Shown here: piece after piece, positions 1 to 10,126 of the stretch | How positions within the stretch are numbered: position 1 is the stretch's first letter | Layout of the letters: each line of letters begins with the position of its first letter | Source of the DNA: Hedera helix | Taxonomy: Eukaryota > Streptophyta > Magnoliopsida > Apiales > Araliaceae | Direction: 5' to 3' | Assembly (NCBI GenBank): GCA_947179155.2 | Contig: OX359285.1 | Coordinates: forward strand, 12,151,510 to 12,215,509 | DNA: 64,000 nucleotides | Program-made: the position numbers and the translations under genes | Notes under the pieces: model-generated | The model's database searches: none | Seen by the model: the letters and a program-made list of their open reading frames with translations, nothing else | What the model was told of the DNA's origin: nothing

Positions 1-480
1 TATTTTTTTGTTTGGACTTAGATGACTCATTTTATACTTTTGGGTATCTACGCAAAAGTTTTTCTTTTGGATTTTTACATCTTTTTTTCCCCTAATTGGA
101 TCCCACCAAATGGCTTGCAGTACTACAATTTTGTCACAGAAAATACTGTTCATGGATCATATTGATCTATGGTTAGAGATACTGGAGGCAAATAAATGCT
201 GCCAAACTTCTCATTCCGTTTTGTCAATAAAAAAAAGGTGTGTGAAATATCCAAAAATAATATATTACACAAATTTGAGCCCGCTATCGTCAATCAATTA
301 ATTGCTCAAACCTGTCAAGAGCTAATAATTTAAGTTGGGAATGAGTAGCACACTAATGTTTGCATAAAAAAGAAACTATAACTGGATTGAGTATCAATCT
401 TTTTGTATTAATGGTTGAATTCTCAGTTCTATTATGGAACTGAGAGTCCATAACAATCTAAAAATTTTCAATCTAGAAAT
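1..480. other. Unassigned AT-rich stretch at the left edge
   Basis: No domain or repeat boundary is recognisable. Its position just before gag-like sequence on the plus strand suggests it is decayed gag or leader sequence of element R1, but nothing in the reading frames confirms that. A short open frame at 110-301 resembles no family known to me. Confidence 0.3.
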
Positions 481-1415
481 ATTGGATACAGTATTCAACT
501 GTTATATTAGTTGCATCGTGCCTTCAGGCATGAGTTATCCCTACTACACAACAAGTGAAAGCTTATAGGATTTGTACGGCAGTAGGACATCCAACCGATA
601 TGTGCCCAACACTTCAAGAGGGGTCATATGAACACATGAATGCAATAGGTGGTTTCCATGATCAACCATAAAGGAGATATAATCCTTATTCAAACACGTA
701 TAATTCACGGTGGAGAGATCATCCTAATTTCAGCTATGGAAATCCACAAGGGAATCCGTTTGCAACTCAAAAATTTTCAAGCTATCAATAGTACAAGCAG
801 CCATATCCTAACAAATAATAGGGCCAATCACCTAATTCTAATATGTTTTTAGAGGATTTGATTAAATAACTTACCACTGACACTTTGCAATTTCAACAGG
901 ACATGAAGGCAAAAGTGTAAAATTTGGAAACGTAGATGGGACAAATGACAATTGCAATCATTCGACTAGAGGCGCAAGGTTCTGAAAAATTACCCTATCA
1001 AATGGTGATAAGTCCAAAAGAGAATGTCAGTGCAATCACTTTGAGAAGTGGTAAAGAGCTTACAAGAAAATACAAAGCCTGCACCAAAAGAGCAAAGCAA
1101 ACTAGAAGTGGAAAACACATAAGCGAATAACAGTAAACAGGATAGTGTTATAGGTGACAATGGTACTTCTAAGTATAAATTTTATCCTCTTTCTGACTAT
1201 AAACCAATACCCCATTTTCCTCTTGCTTTAACAGAAAAAAGGAAATATGAGAAAAATTCATATTTATATGAAACTTTCCATAAATGCGAGGTAAATATTC
1301 CATTGTTAGATGCTATTAAACAAGTACCTCGTTTTGCTCAATTTCTGAAGGAGTTGTGTATACATAAGAGAAAACAAGCACTTAAAAGATATGAAAGGTA
1401 CAACTAGAAAAGAAT
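481..1415 (+). pseudogene. Athila-type gag remnant (element R1)
   Basis: Nucleocapsid and C-terminal part of a plant Ty3/gypsy Gag, which packages element RNA in cytoplasmic particles. Around 575-620 a frame reads a zinc-knuckle tail with GHPTDMCPTLQ, and 655-790 reads a Tyr/Asn-rich stretch including WRDHPNFSYGNPQ; both are hallmarks of Athila-lineage Gag. A TAA just after 650 interrupts that frame, and further stops and shifts follow. At 1320-1400 there is a decayed VPRFAQFLKEL segment, the usual lead-in to the protease. The same order is seen on the minus strand in E (6023-7944) and M (61072-61725). The N-terminal half of Gag is not recognisable. Family assignment is confident; exact ends are not. 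Confidence 0.75.
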
Positions 1416-2012
1416 GTGTCTACAATAATTCAAAAAAAACTCCCTACTAAGTGTCAAGATCCAAGAATATTTACTATCCCTTGCAAGATAGGTGACACTA
1501 GATTTGAAAAGGCCACGTTAGACTTAGGAGCATCCATTAATGTCATGCCATATTCTATATATGTTTCTTTGAAACTTGAACCTTTGAATAGAACTGGCAT
1601 GGTTATTCAGTTAGTTGAGAGATCTAATGCTTATCCTAAAGGTGTAGTGGAGGATGTTCTCGTGCAAGAAAATAATTTAATTTTTTTTGCTAATTTTTAT
1701 GTGCTTGATATGGAGAATAGTGATCAAAATATTCCTATTTTGTTAAAAATACCTTTCTTAAAGACATCCAAGACTAAGATAGATGTTCATAGTGGTACAC
1801 TGATAATGGAGTTTGATGGTGAAATTGTTAAGTTTAATATTTTTGATGCCATTAAATATCCTGATGATGATAATCCTGTTTACTCTATTAATGTGATTGA
1901 TTTTTTAGCACAAAAAGTTTCTGAAACTGATGGAAAAGGTGAATTGGAAATGAAATTTAGTCCGAATCTTGGGAACGAGAACAAGGAGTTAGTCTCAAGT
2001 ACTAAATTATAG
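1416..2012 (+). pseudogene. Retropepsin-like aspartic protease, Athila type (R1)
   Basis: A 198-residue open stretch covers the protease that matures the Gag-Pol polyprotein. The active-site loop LDLGASINVMP lies at about residues 36-46; the DLGA form is usual in this lineage. A conserved PKGVVEDVLVQ segment follows at about residues 74-84, and the second half has the PFLKTSKTKIDVHSG strand at about 113-127. The frame is open only here. The upstream Gag part is broken, and the first Met is internal to the polyprotein rather than a real start. Because it still reads cleanly, this is the best preserved coding segment of R1. Confidence 0.82.
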
Positions 2013-2303
2013 AAGGCTGTTGTAGTATTGAAGGATTCTACGAAGGCAGGTAATGATCCATATTTTTGACTCACCAGTTCCTAACAAAGAGTCTTTACCT
2101 TCTGTTTTACAGGATCACATTTCAAATTTGAAGCCACTCCCAAGTCATCTCAAATATCAGATCATTGAAGAGGGAGTAAGACATTCATATCAACTGCAAG
2201 GGAGATTGAACATGTTCATGATAAATAAAGCAAAGATGGATAAGATTTTCAGAATTCATAAAGTTGGAGTGACGTAATGTTTAAGTATATTATCAAGCCA
2301 ATG
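2013..2303 (+). pseudogene. Protease-RT linker fused to pol 3' end (R1)
   Basis: The plus-strand frame from 2053 carries LKPLPSHLKY (about 2130-2160), the linker that normally precedes reverse transcriptase in Athila-type Pol. RT should follow, but the reading changes within a few codons to unrelated sequence and the post-pol tail box starts at 2304. RT, RNase H and integrase, normally about 3 kb, are therefore missing. The deletion joins the linker almost directly to the tail. Confidence 0.65.
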
Positions 2304-2339
2304 ACAATAAACAAAAGCACTGCTTGAGAGGCAACCCAA
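2304..2339 (+). other. Conserved post-pol box (R1 copy)
   Basis: Reads AAACAAAAGCACTGCTTG then AGAGGCAACCCAAG. Equivalent boxes lie on the minus strand at 19425-19460 (D) and 13311-13342 (C). In Athila-type elements this box marks the start of the noncoding tail. No function is known to me. Confidence 0.7.
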
Positions 2340-2414
2340 GAGAAGTATAATTTAATTTTTTTACTTTTTTTATTCTAGTTATTTATGTTTTTTCCTTAAA
2401 TTTTACTTTACATT

Positions 2415-2452
2415 AGGGACAATGTAAATTTTAACTGTTGGGGAAGGGATTT
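2415..2452 (+). other. Internal polypurine-like tract with ACAATGT box (R1)
   Basis: Reads CATTAGGGACAATGTAAA then a purine-rich GTTGGGGAAGGGA. The first part can pair with itself (TACATT with AATGTA). It resembles the real polypurine tract at 3657-3668 but lies about 1.2 kb upstream. Copies occur at about 19317-19370 (D) and 13081-13130 (C). Confidence 0.55.
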
Positions 2453-3060
2453 AGAATTTTTGTTATTTTTAGGTCATATTTTGAAAAAATTTAGGAAGTT
2501 TTTTAAAAAAAATATTATTTTTTAAATTTTGTGAGTATATTCACTACAAACTCTCATGAGACAAAACTCGTCCACTTGGGGTAATCTTGGGGTTTAAAGG
2601 CTTGTTGCACATACTAAGTATAACCGTGTGTTCCTACGAAAATGAGTTATTTTTATTTTTAGGATGTGTCACTTGAACAATGAGTTAATTGAATTTTTAA
2701 TTTTTTAGCCAATGATAAGATTTTGATTTTTATTTAATAACTCTTGAAAAAATAATAAACTTTTGCTTAGTCTGAATTTTTGACCTATTATTAGTATTTA
2801 CTATATTTTAGACTTTTTAAATTTTTATGCACATATCCATATATGTTGAACTAGTTTTAACTTAAAAGAAGTTTATGTGATTAATTACTTATGGAAGATG
2901 TTAATTGTCTATATACCTTATTTTAATCATGTTTTAATCATGTTTTCAAGTCTGATATAAAAAAATATATGATTGGAAGATTTAGAGGAAAAAAAATAGT
3001 AAGTAAAAATAATTTGACTAGTTTAATTTTGTGGCATTTGTTACTCGAGTTAATAGATTC
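2453..3060 (+). other. Noncoding tail of R1, first part
   Basis: AT-rich, without open frames. At 2550-2645 it contains the CATGAGACAAAACTCGTCC and GGCTTGTTGCACATAC segments that recur in reverse in C at 12930-13010. This shows common descent of the tails of otherwise different elements. Confidence 0.6.
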
Positions 3061-3220
3061 TTAGAGGTGTCTCTACACCTAGTGCCCTAAAGTCAACTGG
3101 TTTGAGAGTCATTGGTCAAAATCTCGCTACATGGGTGACTCTGAATAGCCTAAGAAAATTATACATTGCATAGTCAAGTATGCAAAAGAAAAGTGAGATG
3201 GAGCATAAAATGCACTCACT
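3061..3220 (+). other. Strongly conserved tail block (R1 copy)
   Basis: Starts with a small hairpin (GGTGT, CTCT, ACACC), runs through CTAGTGCCCTAAAGTCAACT and ends at GAGCATAAAATGCACTC. Homologous blocks occur on the minus strand at 9642-9800 (D) and 62993-63148 (N), colinear over the whole length although the surrounding tail is hardly alignable by eye. No reading frame is shared by the three copies. Confidence 0.75.
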
Positions 3221-3656
3221 GAGAAAAAAAATGGGTGAAATATAAAAAGAAAATATTGTTGAGGAACGAAAAGAAAAAAAATAAAAAAACTTTTGATCCT
3301 TTAATTTTTGTTTTGTCTATGTTAGCTTTGAGATAGATTGAAATTGAGTGTATAGAGTGTTGATTATCTCTCATTTGGCATTTTATTATATAAATTTATT
3401 TAAGCTCTGATTGGTTTGATGTATTTGGATTCACACACGTACAAAATGTCTTAAGTAAAGTAAGATTAATAAATATGTTGAAGTTCTATATTTTGAATTG
3501 TTTTAAAATTTTCTTTGAGTTATCATTTAAAAAATCTTTGAGGGTATTGTTGAATTCATATTCATTTGTTGCTCAGGTAAGTCAATCATGTTAGTTGGTT
3601 TATTTAGTAGAGTTTTATTTTTTTTTCTTGTTTCGCTTAAGGTAAAACAAATATTT
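3221..3656 (+). other. Noncoding tail of R1, second part
   Basis: AT-rich stretch between the conserved block and the polypurine tract. It includes a GGATTCACACACGTAC box (about 3429-3444) that recurs in D (about 9400), C (about 11890) and N (about 62800). No coding potential is seen. Confidence 0.55.
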
Positions 3657-3668
3657 AAGTGTGGAGGT
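3657..3668 (+). other. Polypurine tract of R1
   Basis: AAGTGTGGAGGT immediately precedes the LTR start TGATAAGTAG. It is preceded by AAACAAATATTT, as at 9229-9241, 11701-11713 and 62585-62599. It would prime plus-strand synthesis in reverse transcription. Confidence 0.8.
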
Positions 3669-3671
3669 ATT

Positions 3672-4832
3672 TGATAAGTAGATTTTATATTTATTTATTA
3701 GATATTTTATGCTTACTTAGTTGTAGGTTTTTAAGTATTTTTAGCATTTTAGGTAATTTATGTGTTTTTAATGTTTTTATTAATTTTACTATTTTTATAT
3801 TATTTTTAATTTTGTTTTGTAGGTAAATTAATGCTCAATGGAAAATGGTAAATAATGAGCATCAGTGGCATTTTTGTAATTAAACTACAAGAGGGAACTG
3901 GTGCCATGCGCGCGACGTAAAAGAATCAGCAGCAACAAACAAGCACAACGACACCGTTTCAGTCTTGGATGGGCAGCAGTAGTACTACGCATGGTGCGAC
4001 TTTGGAAAAGGAAAAAGACTGCGCGCAATGCACGGTCGGCTGTTAACTTTAATTTGGAGCAGGCGCATCAACAACTTCTTTTGTTTGCATGTGGGTCCCA
4101 GGCGCATCATTGTTCTAGCAGCAGATTATTTTTGTGTGGTTTCATGAGCAAGCCAATAAATTAAATAAATCCAATTGCAATTTGGAATAGGAAAATAAAT
4201 AGGAATTTTATATTTATTTTATTTTGTATTTTAAATCCTATTAGGGTTGAAAAATATAATTCCTATTAGGTTTAGGAGAGTTATGTAGCCTATAAATAGA
4301 GAGCTTGAGATACAATAGAAGATACAACTTTTTGATAGAAAATTCTCTTTTTTTTTCTTTAGTGCATTTCATAGCTATGTGTAGCTTAATTTTATGATTG
4401 ATTTATTTAATTGCTTAGGAGGCCTACTAGTTTATTATTCATATTAATCTACTGCTATTTGTGAATCGACTAAGATTAATTATTATTTTGTAGATCAAGA
4501 GATTATGATATCTTAGGAAGAATGTTTATCTAAATTAAATGCAAATGTGTGGCTTATGTTGTTTAGTTCAACGATTTATCTAATTCTTAAAGTTGGTATT
4601 AAATTAAATCTTTAGCATGTGCCGAATGTTGTTTTGTAGTGAGGGTAATTTAGAATGCGTGTGTCTACTTAACTAAAATTAAGGAGAGATGAGAAAAATT
4701 ATTCCACCTGTGAGTAGTTATTCCTACGGTGAATGTTCAGAATATTAATTGATTTATTCTTGCATTAATGATCAGTTGTAAATTCTTGATGGTGGATTTA
4801 AATAATGACGTTAATTTAATTTAAATAAATTT
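3672..4832 (+). repeat. 3' LTR of R1, truncated at its 3' end
   Basis: Begins TGATAAGTAG right after the polypurine tract and carries a CpG-bearing segment at 3905-4040 (GCGCGACGT, ACAACGACACCGTTTC, GCGCGCAATGCACGG) and a TATA box near 4290. The usual U5 end with CGAACCCACA, seen in the LTRs of C and D, is absent. The LTR stops at about 4832, where Tekay-type LTR sequence begins. A 40-base imperfect duplication (4788 and 4833, GATGGTGGATTTAAAT) straddles the join. Open frames inside it are not genes. Confidence 0.7.
4286..4297 (+). promoter_or_regulatory. TATA box of the R1 LTR promoter
   Basis: GCCTATAAATAG lies in the U3 part of the LTR, followed by GAGCTTGAGATACAA, a plausible transcription start region. 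The position fits LTR promoters; activity is inferred only. Confidence 0.6.
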
Positions 4833-6022
4833 ATGATGGTGGATTTAAATCCAAATGACGTTAATTTAAATCAATTAGTAGTAGTTTGCAGAACAAGCAA
4901 GTTTTCTAACCTTACTCAAGTTTTAACTGAGCAAGTTCTTCTGAACCTTAACTCAACTATTATTATGCAAATTCCTAATTTTAAACTTATATTTATTATG
5001 CAAGTTCTTCTGAAATTCAAACTCATTTCATGGTGTAAGATATGTTTAAACGTAGAACTATGATATTATTTAAGCTGGGGTAATCATTGATAATTATTCC
5101 ATATTATAATTGTTATTGGTATTCGCACTTATGTGCATTTGTATGACTTGTTCTCAATATGAACTATTTAAAGAAATAGATATATGTCAATTGTTTCAGC
5201 TAGATATTGTATGTATCGATTCATTAATTTGAATATTTTTGAAAAGTTATCCAAACCTGTAATTGGTGTGGACTCGTATAGTAAAGACTGAGTAGAACAA
5301 CCCTTATAATGGGGTATTCTCTATTCGAAAAATGATTTTTGCGTACACTATAATTGAATGTTATGCATATACATCGGATACAAGATGATTGATCCCCTTG
5401 AGTGTCTAGCTTGAGTGTTTACAGTTTCATTATTGTTAAATACTCCCAAGGTAGTCAGATAAGCCCTGATAAGTCCTCCATACTTTCAAGGTACTCAGTT
5501 TATGTGCTGAAAAGTCCTCACATATGTTATTAATTCTCTTTAACCAACTCAACTGTAAATATTTTACAAAATTCTTTTATTGAATATAGTACGTATGTTA
5601 CATGCCTTCATAATTGTTGAATATTGTTGAAGTTCTAAAAGTTAATTCTTTTTCATTCATGATATATCTTCGTTACTTGTTTAAACTTGCTGAGCAAAAT
5701 AGATGCTCACATTTGCTTTATCATGAATTATTTTTCAGCGAAGCCCGAATGTTCTAAGAAGGGCAAATGCAAAGGAAATGCAACCGAGTAGAATGGTTAG
5801 ACGCATGCTTTATTATTATTATATGTCTTATGTAACTCTTTTGTGTAATGAGAGTGTGTATGTATTTAAGGATAATAGAACTTGCGATAATGGTATGTTT
5901 TCTTAGGAATCTAATTATATTTTTCGCTAGTTATTGGAGATTAAGTTGATGAATATTGTTTAAGATTAGGATCGTGAGCAACTAACCTGAGGATCAAGCG
6001 ACCCAGATTTGGGGGCGTCACA
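4833..6022 (+). repeat. 3' part of a Tekay-type LTR
   Basis: Ends CCCAGATTTGGGGGCGTCACA, matching the reverse complement of the Tekay LTR ends at 20170 and 33325. It contains the LTR stem-loop at 5691-5709 and an AGCAAGTTCTTCTGAACC segment homologous to the antisense Tekay LTR near 34260. A full LTR would be about 3.8 kb, so only the distal third remains. The right edge cuts fragment E exactly at the LTR terminus, so that side is a genuine insertion end. Confidence 0.75.
5691..5709 (+). other. LTR stem-loop, copy 1
   Basis: TGAGC, a 9-base loop, then GCTCA, flanked by CTTGC and TTGC. Outer arms TTCATGATATA (about 5657-5667) and TATCATGAA (about 5719-5727) can also pair. One of ten copies in the window. 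Confidence 0.7.
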
Positions 6023-6408
6023 TCTTTTATGTTTGCAAGAGTCCACCCTAATGATGATTTGTACTCCCATAGTACCCTTAACAACTTATTCTATTGAATC
6101 TCATCCAGGGAAACAGAAATAATCACTGGTAGAGTGGAAGAAGAACCAAGATAGGCATACCATAGATGATTGGGTAGTGGTTTGAGTTCCAAAATAAGAG
6201 GTTCTTCCAATGGTGATTTTACCCTATCTGTTGACTTTCCCATGTAGTCCAAGGATTCAAACTTTGTCTTGAACTTATCAATTTTTTTAGTTGAATCTAA
6301 CACTTGGGCCAATTCTAGCGAAGCTGGATCATCAAAAACCATATCAGTAACCAATGTTGTCTCAAGAGGATCTTGAATTGCAGTCTTTATAAGAACATCC
6401 CTAACCGC
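6023..6408 (-). pseudogene. Protease-RT linker of Athila-type fragment E
   Basis: Continuation of E's polyprotein on the minus strand. It reads an acidic linker, then LELKPLPNHLWYAYLGSSST and LPVIISVSL, the conserved lead-in to reverse transcriptase, ending in a GWTLANIKD segment. It is cut exactly where the Tekay-type LTR ends at 6022. A TAA separates it from the protease frame upstream and another stop lies at 6091. RT itself is missing. Confidence 0.75.
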
Positions 6409-7032
6409 TTATTCAATTAAATCAAATCGGAAGCACTCTTCACCTTCTTTAGGGAACTTCATAGCCTTAAATACATTAAAGGTTACTTCTTGGTCTTGGA
6501 CCCTTATTGTTAACTCTCCTTTATGCACATTAATCAATGTCCTACCCGTAGTTAAGAATGGACGATGAAGAATAATTGGTATGTTGCTATCCTCCTCAAA
6601 GTGAAGTACTATGAAGTCTGTACGGAATATAAACTTGTTTAATTTCACTAGTACACCTTCTATAATTTCCATAGGATATGTGAGAGATCTATCTGTCAGC
6701 TATAAAGTCACATTCGTAGGTGTTGCTTCTTTCAACCCAAGTAGTTGATAGACCAATAGACGCATTAGGTTAATACTTGCTCCCAAATCACATAGACACC
6801 AATTAAAGAATTGAGTCCCTAAAGTGCACAAGATAATGAAGCTACTTAGATCCTTCAACTTCAGTGGTAACTTCTTTTGTAAAATTACACTACATTCTTC
6901 CGTTAAGGCCATTATTTCAAACTTTCCTAGTTTTCTCTTCCTTGATAAAATATCCTCCATAAATTTAACGTAGCTAGGCATCTGTTCTAAATCACCTGTG
7001 AATGGGATATTGATCGGTAGTTTCTTCAGCAC
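6409..7032 (-). pseudogene. Retropepsin-like protease of Athila-type fragment E
   Basis: Two adjacent open stretches (7032-6700 and 6672-6409) read one protease domain. The first has MPSYVKFMEDILSRKRKL, the usual pre-protease segment, then CDLGASINLM as active-site loop. The second has the MEIIEGVLVKLNKFIF strand and PFLTTGRTLINVHKGELTIR. A short break at about 6673-6699 separates them. Domain order matches R1 and M, but the sequence differs, so E is a separate family member. Confidence 0.8.
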
Positions 7033-7944
7033 TTCTAAAAACTTGGAAAATTATTTATTGAGCTTTTGCTTTTAAAATCGCTGCAAAAAAGCACATGTGG
7101 TACAACTGAATTATGCTTATTCCCTTTTTAACTTTCCACAACCCTTTCATCAATCTTCTTTTCTGAATCCCCAACTTCTTTATCATCTTTCTTTGAATTT
7201 TTTGCAGTATTTTGCTCATGAGTATCTGTAGTCAACTATTTCGCACTTCTAAGTGTAACCGCCTTACACTGCTCATTACCATCCTTTCTTGGGTTCTTCG
7301 CAGTAGCACTTGGCAGAGTACCCTGAGGATAATTATTCAATACAATTACCGCCGATTAAGTCTTCGTAGCTATGTCAAATTGGGTCATTAACTTTGCTAA
7401 CACCTCCTTTATTGGTGATAACTTATTTGTTGTTGAGATTATTGATTTTGAATCCTGGGTGGGTATGAATGCCTTGGAGCTTGAGATTGAGGTTGTGATT
7501 GGTTATTGCTCCAAGAAAAGTTTGGGTGGTTCCTCCATCCCAGATTGTAACTGTTTGAATTGATATTTTACTATCGATTGTAATTTGACAAATATTGAAC
7601 AAATTCAGCACTAATATTACATTGGTTACTCGAATGACTCCTCGTGAATAAATCACAAGCCTTCACCACTTTCTAAACATTTTGAGCGCCAAGTGTATCT
7701 ATCTTCTTTGTAAGTGCTGAAATTTGAGCTGTCGCTTGTGCCGATAAAGCTATCTCTGCATCGACTTCTATTAACCCGGTTGTCCTTGGTTGATTCATTC
7801 TAGTTGTTGCCCATTGATAGTTATTAGCAGCCATTGTTTCGAGCAATATGTATGCTTCATCATAATTTTTGGTCATAAGAACTCCACCCACTGCAGTGTC
7901 TATACTAGTTCTTACTGTGCTAAATAATCCGTTTAGAAGCTATC
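7033..7944 (-). pseudogene. Gag of Athila-type fragment E
   Basis: Minus-strand Gag. At 7930-7673 it reads LNGLFSTVRTSIDTAVGG, MTKNYDEAYILLETMAANN and a Gln/Ala-rich helix (AQISALTKKIDTLGA). A zinc-knuckle region follows at about 7640-7560, where the second Cys of the CCHC motif is replaced by Phe (CDLF..H....C), then a WRNHPNFSWSNNQ segment at about 7520. Stops and shifts break the frame. The upstream side is interrupted at about 7945 by the 3' LTR of D, so D inserted into E's gag. Confidence 0.75.
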
Positions 7945-9226
7945 ATTACCACTCCAAAATTAAACCTTACTCTTTACTTTACGAACACAAAATTCAGTAT
8001 AGTGACAAGTAAGGGCCGAACCCACATGAAGTATTATAATTATAATTTATTCCAATGTTTCTAATAGTAAATAACAGAGAATACTAAAGAACGGGGTTTT
8101 GAATTCAGAATACTAACTAAATAAGCATAAAATAATTAATAAAAATAACCAATGAATTAAAACCTCAGTCCTTCAGTTCAGTGTCACCTTTTCACAATGA
8201 TAATATAATTAAGTTAATCATATTCATCCTTCAATGAAGTTAATAACCCTAGATAACAACAATCTGTGTTACTTGAAATTCCCCTTAGGTTATAAATCTA
8301 ATGTGACAATTCCCCCACTAGACCCAAACTATTATACAACCTAGAACTATTAGTCTATATTTAATCTAACAGTAGCATTAAGAATTAGGGATTTAGGTTA
8401 TTATAAGCAGCAATCACACAATCGTAGATTATTTAACTTATCTTTTGATAATCATAATAATACTCAAAAGCTTGACTACAATCATGCATTACTAATCGCC
8501 ACTTAGGATCAGATAAAATATCGTTTGCTTTATACTACTTCTTAATCTAGTAGATGAATATAGTTTGATAAACATAACTGGCCATTATTAAATCAATCAA
8601 AATAAATATCATTCAATCAATTAAAACAGATTATCAAGAATAAATCTCATATAAGAAGGAATAAATAATAATAACTTAATTAAATCATCAATTATATACA
8701 AGGTTCTACATCCCTTAGAACTGAATAAGAGGACTTAGCCTGACATGCTTAGAACAAAAATACCTCCAATAATAATTCTCTCATTTTTGGTGTTGTTATT
8801 ATCATATATTTATAGTTACATAAATAATCCTTAACCTAAAAGAAATTAGAATATAATTAGAAATCTGAATTAATTAATAAATCATGCCCGGGACCCATAA
8901 AAAATTCAAATGCATTTTGAACGACGTCGACCGGCGTAGTTTTGTCGCTTCCCCATGCAGCTGCGTCAACTGCCACGCATCTATGTCAATATGCCATGTA
9001 GCTACATCAACATACCATGCAGTTGCGCCAAGCCTTTTTGTTTTAAGCCTTTTCAACTTTAAGCACCGGAGCAGCTGCCTCAACTTGTAGTTATTTATAG
9101 TTTTATCATTTTCCATTATTTTAAAATAAAATCAAATAAAAATTAATTATAAATATAATTAAACATAAAATAATTGTAAAAATTAAGAATTAAGGAATAA
9201 AAATGTAACAGAATTCCTTCCTATCA
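7945..9226 (-). repeat. 3' LTR of Athila-type element D
   Basis: On the minus strand it starts TGATAGGAAGGAATTC after a polypurine tract and ends near 7945, with GTGGGTTCGGCCC about 75 bases before the end, matching the GGGTTCGACACTCG of C's LTRs. It holds a TATA box near 8808 and a CpG-rich segment at 8884-9060 (ACGACGTCGACCGG). The exact 3' end and target duplication could not be fixed because the 5' LTR is not in the window. Confidence 0.7.
8802..8815 (-). promoter_or_regulatory. TATA box of the D LTR promoter
   Basis: The minus strand reads CTATAAATATATGA, followed by a start-like region. About 410 bases from the LTR start. Confidence 0.55.
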
Positions 9227-9228
9227 AA

Positions 9229-9241
9229 TTCCCCCACACTT
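9229..9241 (-). other. Polypurine tract of D
   Basis: The minus strand reads AAGTGTGGGGGAA two bases before TGATAGG. It is preceded by GACCTCGAACAAAAGC-like tail sequence, as in N. Confidence 0.8.
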
Positions 9242-9641
9242 AGCTTTTGTTCGACCTCAAGTAAAAAAAAATATAAAAACTATAAAATTAACACAAAAAC
9301 ACATATAAGATACTCAAGCAACAAATCATCACGAATTGGATCAACGGCCTCAAAGATTATATAATCACTAATTTCACAAATATTCAAGATTCTTTAATGT
9401 GTGTGTGCCCCCACTGTTTCAACTAGTCAAAATCTAGATAAGCTCATACAATCAAACATTCGACGAACGACTCCATTTCAAAAGTAAAAATTTATTTTTC
9501 ACATCACTAACGATTAAGTAAGACAATTATATAAATAAATGATCACACGGATCTAACACGTAAGCACTTTTATTTATTTTTATGCGACTACATTTAATTT
9601 TCTTTCTTTCTTTCATATCACTTCATATGTGTGCATATGGA

Positions 9642-9800
9642 TGAATGTGTTTTACGCTCCATTTCACCCTAATATAATTTTATTCTTGACTTGTATAATG
9701 TCTAACTTTATTAGGCTTTTCAGTGCTACCCATTTAGCGAACTTTTGACCAATAGCTCCTAAATCAGTTGACTTTCGGGAACTAGATGTAAAGACATCCC
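9642..9800 (-). other. Strongly conserved tail block (D copy)
   Basis: The minus strand reads GGGATGTCTTTACATC, CTAGTTCCCGAAAGTCAACT and on to GGAGCGTAAAACACATTC. Same order and spacing as 3061-3220 and 62993-63148. Confidence 0.75.
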
Positions 9801-9837
9801 TAAGGGCTTACTCATCCGAATAACAAATGCCATAAAA

Positions 9838-10039
9838 TTTTGACCAAGTCAAGTTATTTAATATCATATATATATTTTTCCAAATTTATATATTATTCAA
9901 TATTTTCCCAAGCTTATATAAAAACCTAAACTAAATTTTGACCCAGTCAAGTTATTTAATATAATATATATGTATATATATATTCAAATTTATATATTAT
10001 TCAACATTCTCCCAAACTTATATAAAAACCTAAACTTAG
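9838..10039. repeat. Two-copy tandem repeat of about 100 bases
   Basis: Unit one (9838-9935) and unit two (9936-10039) both run from TTTTGACC, AGTCAAGTTATTTAATAT through CTTATATAAAAACCTAAACT. They differ mainly in an AT dinucleotide stretch. Lies in the tail of D. Confidence 0.75.
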
Positions 10040-10126
10040 CACGAAACGATAGTCTAATAAAAATTTTAAATTTCCAATGGTAATCCTCACAAACATCTAA
10101 CCTACAAAGTTTTCTAAATAATTGTT

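Larger units (their letters stand above)
9242..10126 (-). other. Noncoding tail of D, distal part
   Basis: Contains the CACACACACATT box (about 9400), the conserved tail block (9642-9800) and a tandem duplication (9838-9935 and 9936-10039). Ends where the LTR of C begins; the proximal part of the same tail resumes at 18958. No coding. Confidence 0.65.

Noticed and set aside
2304..3656. Envelope-like gene in the Athila-type tails
   Set aside because: Some Athila elements carry an env-like ORF here, but no frame longer than about 80 codons is shared by the R1, C, D and N tails and no signal peptide or membrane segment is visible.
3901..4164. Open frame of 87 codons in the R1 LTR
   Set aside because: Lies across the CpG-bearing part of an LTR; similar chance frames occur at 22306-22575 and 24989-25231 in other LTRs.
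5691..5709. LTR stem-loop as a transcription terminator
   Set aside because: Stem is only 5 bases, no U run follows, and plant Pol II does not use such terminators.
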